Assembly (NCBI GenBank): GCA_964583605.1
Contig: CAZOWL010000076.1
Span: 1-21,996, forward strand
Source of the DNA: CAZOWL01 sp964583605
GTDB taxonomy: Bacteria > Pseudomonadota > Gammaproteobacteria > Chromatiales > Chromatiaceae
Reading direction: 5' to 3'
Length of the DNA: 21,996 nt
A program made the position numbers and the translations under genes. Under the pieces are notes generated by a model. It ran no database searches. It was given only the letters and a program-made list of their open reading frames with translations, and was not told where the DNA came from. Shown here one piece after another: positions 21,717-21,996 of the stretch. Position 1 is the first letter of the stretch; every line of letters begins with the position of its first letter.

Positions 21717-21996
21717 ATGGCCGTCGCCTCGCAGGGATGCCGAGCTATTCCGTATTGCCGCCGCCGTCCCGAGCACACCATCCTCTACCAGATCATCCAG
21801 CAGCACCTGGAGACCTACCTCAGGCTGGCACGCGAAGACGACTGGGACGGGGAGCGGGTGCCCGCAGCCGATCAGAACGGCCGGCGAATGCCGGCCTATG
21901 GGTCACGGGAATTCCGCCACGGCCGCGAATGCGGCATCCTGGCCTACGGCTTCGCTCCGGCCCGCTGCCCCCAATTGTTCTCACAGGGGGCGGGCA
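21717..21996 (+). pseudogene. IS91-family transposase, N-terminal part, running off the right edge
   Basis: From ATG 21717 an uninterrupted frame reads MAVASQGCRAIPYCRRRPEH, TILYQIIQQHLETYLRLARE, then YGSREFRHGRECGILAYGFA and PARCP. These are the conserved N-terminal features of IS91/ISCR transposases (RRRPEHTLLY, EFRxxLECGILAHGFARARC). Where the CxxCGHDFLxAFSCKGRG zinc-binding segment should follow, the DNA gives QLFSQGAG. The first zinc-binding cysteines beyond RC appear deleted or changed, so it may be non-functional. A different start further upstream is possible. It reads to the right, opposite to the fragment at the left edge. Confidence 0.75.

Noticed and set aside
1..21996. CRISPR arrays, tRNA and rRNA genes
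   Set aside because: No regularly spaced direct repeats and no tRNA- or rRNA-like segments were seen on either strand by eye. A covariance-model search could still find a small RNA.

Overview
GC-rich chromosome segment, probably from a gammaproteobacterium. The evidence is the lapB-pyrF pair, galU, true MukF/MukE/MukB-type sequences and MerR-controlled copper efflux genes. A purple-sulfur-bacterium-like (Chromatiales) host is my guess and cannot be proven from the window. Both edges carry pieces of IS91-family (HUH) transposases reading outward, so the window is a housekeeping and accessory stretch bracketed by transposon debris.

Layout. (1) About 1-305: IS91 transposase debris. 305-2276, minus strand: a collapsed four-gene locus with remnants of mukF, mukE and mukB, followed by a fourth gene that begins inside the mukB stop codon. 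This resembles the gene order of MksBEFG/Wadjet (JetABCD) condensin systems. (2) 2489-5462, minus strand: intact housekeeping genes galU, pyrF and lapB. The lapA gene that usually precedes lapB is absent. (3) 5865-9206: a dihydropteridine-reductase-like SDR, a small exported protein of unknown function and, on the minus strand, a BCCT-family betaine/choline transporter. (4) 9207-10198: mostly debris, with a response-regulator stub and one copy of a ~125-bp dispersed repeat that occurs three times in the window. (5) 10199-19637: a metal (probably copper) resistance island. It holds a MerR-family regulator, a broken Uma2 gene, a small Met/Arg-rich ORF, a CopA-type P1B ATPase, a VapBC relic between palindromic repeats, a CusB-like adaptor and a CusA-like RND pump. 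(6) 19759-21569: toxin-antitoxin territory with a DUF4258/YgiT-zinc-finger pair, a relic of a second CusA gene, a DUF433 fragment and BrnT/BrnA. (7) 21717 to the edge: IS91 transposase N-terminus.

How the parts work together. Two near-identical MerR-type promoters, each with a 19-bp spacer and an internal GACCT/AGGT dyad, lie upstream of the merR gene and of the small ORF plus copA. The regulator therefore probably controls itself and the Cu(I) export ATPase. CusB and CusA would move Cu(I)/Ag(I) across the envelope, but no CusC outer-membrane channel or CusF chaperone is present here. CopA carries a YHS domain plus two tandem CPMHPEV heavy-metal-binding domains, and CusB carries a third. The most unusual features are the collapsed MukBEF/Wadjet-like locus, the paired MerR promoters, the three-copy dispersed element and the layered gene relics (VapC, Uma2, CusA, DUF433, response regulator).
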